In this document: piece after piece, positions 5,541 to 6,502 of the stretch
Layout of the letters: each line of letters opens with the position of its first letter
How positions within the stretch are numbered: position 1 is the stretch's first letter
Made by a program: the position numbers and the translations under genes
The notes under the pieces: model-generated
Database searches by the model: none
The model's input: only the letters and a program-made list of their open reading frames with translations
What the model was told of the DNA's origin: nothing
Origin: Galactobacter sp.
GTDB lineage: Bacteria; Actinomycetota; Actinomycetes; Actinomycetales; Micrococcaceae
Reading direction: 5' to 3'
NCBI GenBank assembly: GCA_022712075.1
Contig: JALAHE010000290.1
Span: 1 to 6,502, forward strand
Length of the DNA stretch: 6,502 bases

Positions 5541-6502
5541 ATGTTCGACGACGCGCCCGTCGCCGCCCGCCCGCGGGCGGCAGAAGCGGGGCTAACTGCA
5601 CGATCGTGGGGCGCGCTGGTGGTTGCGGTGCTCGGCTGCGCCGGCGTCGCGGCGGGGGTGTGGCTCTGGCTGAGCCGCCCGGGGGCCTGGGTGCGCGTCG
5701 AAATGACCGCCGGGCCGGCCGCCGTCGGGCTCGGCGTGCTGTTGGTGCTCCTGGCCACGGTGGGGCGCACCGTGATCCTGCGTCGGCGCGCGGCTCTCGC
5801 ACGGGAGCGGACCGAAGCCCTCGCGGCGGCAACGCTGGCTGCGGAGGAGGAAGCCCAGGCGGCCCGCAGGCGCTTCCTGCGACGCCTTGACCACGAGCTC
5901 AAGAATCCGGTCACGGCGCTCAAGGCCCTGGCGGCGCAGGGCGCGGAGGGACCGGACGGCGACCGGGCGTGGGCCACGGCCGGCATCCAGGCGCAGCGCA
6001 TGGCGCGGTTGGTCGGAGATCTGCGCGGGCTCGCCGAGCTCGAAGTGAGCCCCTTGGACCTGGAGCCGGTGGGTGTCGACACGGTCGTCACGGAGGCCCT
6101 TGACGACCTCGCGGAGTCGGGCTTCGAGGCCCAGTTGCAGCAAAGGGATCTGCGCGTGCACCTACCCGTGGCGCCGTGGCCGCTGCCCGAGGTGGACGGC
6201 GACCCTGACCTGCTGCGGCTCGTCTTCCACAACGTCATCGGCAACGCGCTCAAGTACACCGCGCCGGGGGACCGGGTGGAGATCACCGGGGCCGAGGACG
6301 CGAGCTGGATCATCCTCGAGATCGCCGACACGGGGCGCGGCATCCCCGACGAGGAGCGCGAGCTGGTCTTCGAGGAACTCGCCCGGGCTCGGAACGTGAC
6401 GGATCTGCCCGGCTCCGGGGTGGGCCTGGCCCTCGTGAGGGTCATCGTGCAGCGCCACGGCGGAGAGGTCAGCCTGCGCTCGCGGGAGGGGCGGGGCACG
6501 AG
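5541..6502 (+). CDS. Two-TM sensor histidine kinase, 3'-truncated by the window
   Basis: I read 320 codons with no stop before the window ends. Two TM helices (about 24-44 and 58-80) enclose only about 13 external residues, the layout of intramembrane-sensing kinases. No HAMP domain is evident; a charged, Ala-rich helix (81-112) leads straight to the HisKA motif RRLDHELKNPVTALK with phosphoacceptor His118. The ATPase domain shows the N-box HNVIGNALKYT (Asn235), G1 DTGRGIP (263-269) and G2 GSGVGLALV (291-299). The last visible residues (HGGEVSLRSREGRGT) are the usual end of the HATPase_c fold, so little beyond roughly ten to twenty residues should be missing. GGGAGG (5531-5536) precedes the ATG, 13 bp after the regulator stop, so kinase and regulator form an operon. 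With almost no sensory ectodomain it may depend on the lipoprotein or a membrane partner for input. Confidence 0.93.
   Translation, partial: MFDDAPVAARPRAAEAGLTARSWGALVVAVLGCAGVAAGVWLWLSRPGAWVRVEMTAGPAAVGLGVLLVLLATVGRTVILRRRAALARERTEALAAATLAAEEEAQAARRRFLRRLDHELKNPVTALKALAAQGAEGPDGDRAWATAGIQAQRMARLVGDLRGLAELEVSPLDLEPVGVDTVVTEALDDLAESGFEAQLQQRDLRVHLPVAPWPLPEVDGDPDLLRLVFHNVIGNALKYTAPGDRVEITGAEDASWIILEIADTGRGIPDEERELVFEELARARNVTDLPGSGVGLALVRVIVQRHGGEVSLRSREGRGT

Noticed and set aside
5567..5580. A 14-bp palindrome (CCGCCCGCGGGCGG) within the first codons of the second kinase
   Set aside because: It falls inside codons for Ala/Arg/Pro in a region where nearly every third base is G or C, so symmetry of this kind is expected by chance. 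It is too far from the ribosome binding site to suggest a leader hairpin.
4733..6499. A 588-codon minus-strand open frame across the OmpR regulator and second kinase
   Set aside because: It has no recognisable domain and is Ser/Arg/Ala-rich antisense. The plus strand carries intact receiver, winged-helix, HisKA and HATPase motifs throughout.
1..6502. Possible CRISPR array, tRNA, rRNA, insertion sequence or phage signature
   Set aside because: I saw no regularly spaced direct repeats, cloverleaf-like segments, rRNA-like stretches, transposase motifs or terminal inverted repeats. Composition is uniform and gene order is that of ordinary chromosomal regulatory operons.

Overview
The window is very G+C-rich DNA. 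Codon third positions are overwhelmingly G or C, and the long non-coding open frames on both strands come from that bias. Short intergenic gaps, strong purine-rich ribosome binding sites, ATGA overlaps between genes, and a lipoprotein with a DUF3060-like C-terminus all point to a high-GC Gram-positive bacterium (Actinomycetota, probably Micrococcales or Actinomycetales). The sequence alone does not support a genus.

Layout: bases 1-112 hold no gene. They carry a perfect 21-bp hairpin and a second 9-bp hairpin that end the leftward operon. The minus-strand operon (1896 to 113) encodes an FtsX/MacB-type ABC permease followed by its ATPase, joined by an ATGA overlap. A 186-bp divergent promoter region rich in short palindromes (1897-2082) separates it from a plus-strand pair (2083-3957): a six-TM HPK7-type histidine kinase and a NarL/LuxR-type response regulator. 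A 158-bp gap with two striking palindromes (3958-4115) follows. Then comes a second plus-strand operon (4116 to beyond 6502): a DUF3060-like lipoprotein, an OmpR-type response regulator overlapping it by ATGA, and a two-TM histidine kinase cut by the window edge shortly before its C-terminus.

Working together: the first half has the architecture of the corynebacterial HrtBA/ChrSA haem-detoxification locus, in which a permease-ATPase pair is divergent from a NarL-type kinase-regulator pair that senses haem and induces the exporter. The haem assignment rests on architecture and is an inference. The second half looks like a three-component envelope-sensing operon. Its kinase has almost no extracytoplasmic domain, so the co-translated, surface-anchored lipoprotein is the natural candidate for signal reception or modulation. 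The link between the two halves, such as cross-regulation through the palindromes at 3994-4015 or 4071-4095, is untested.
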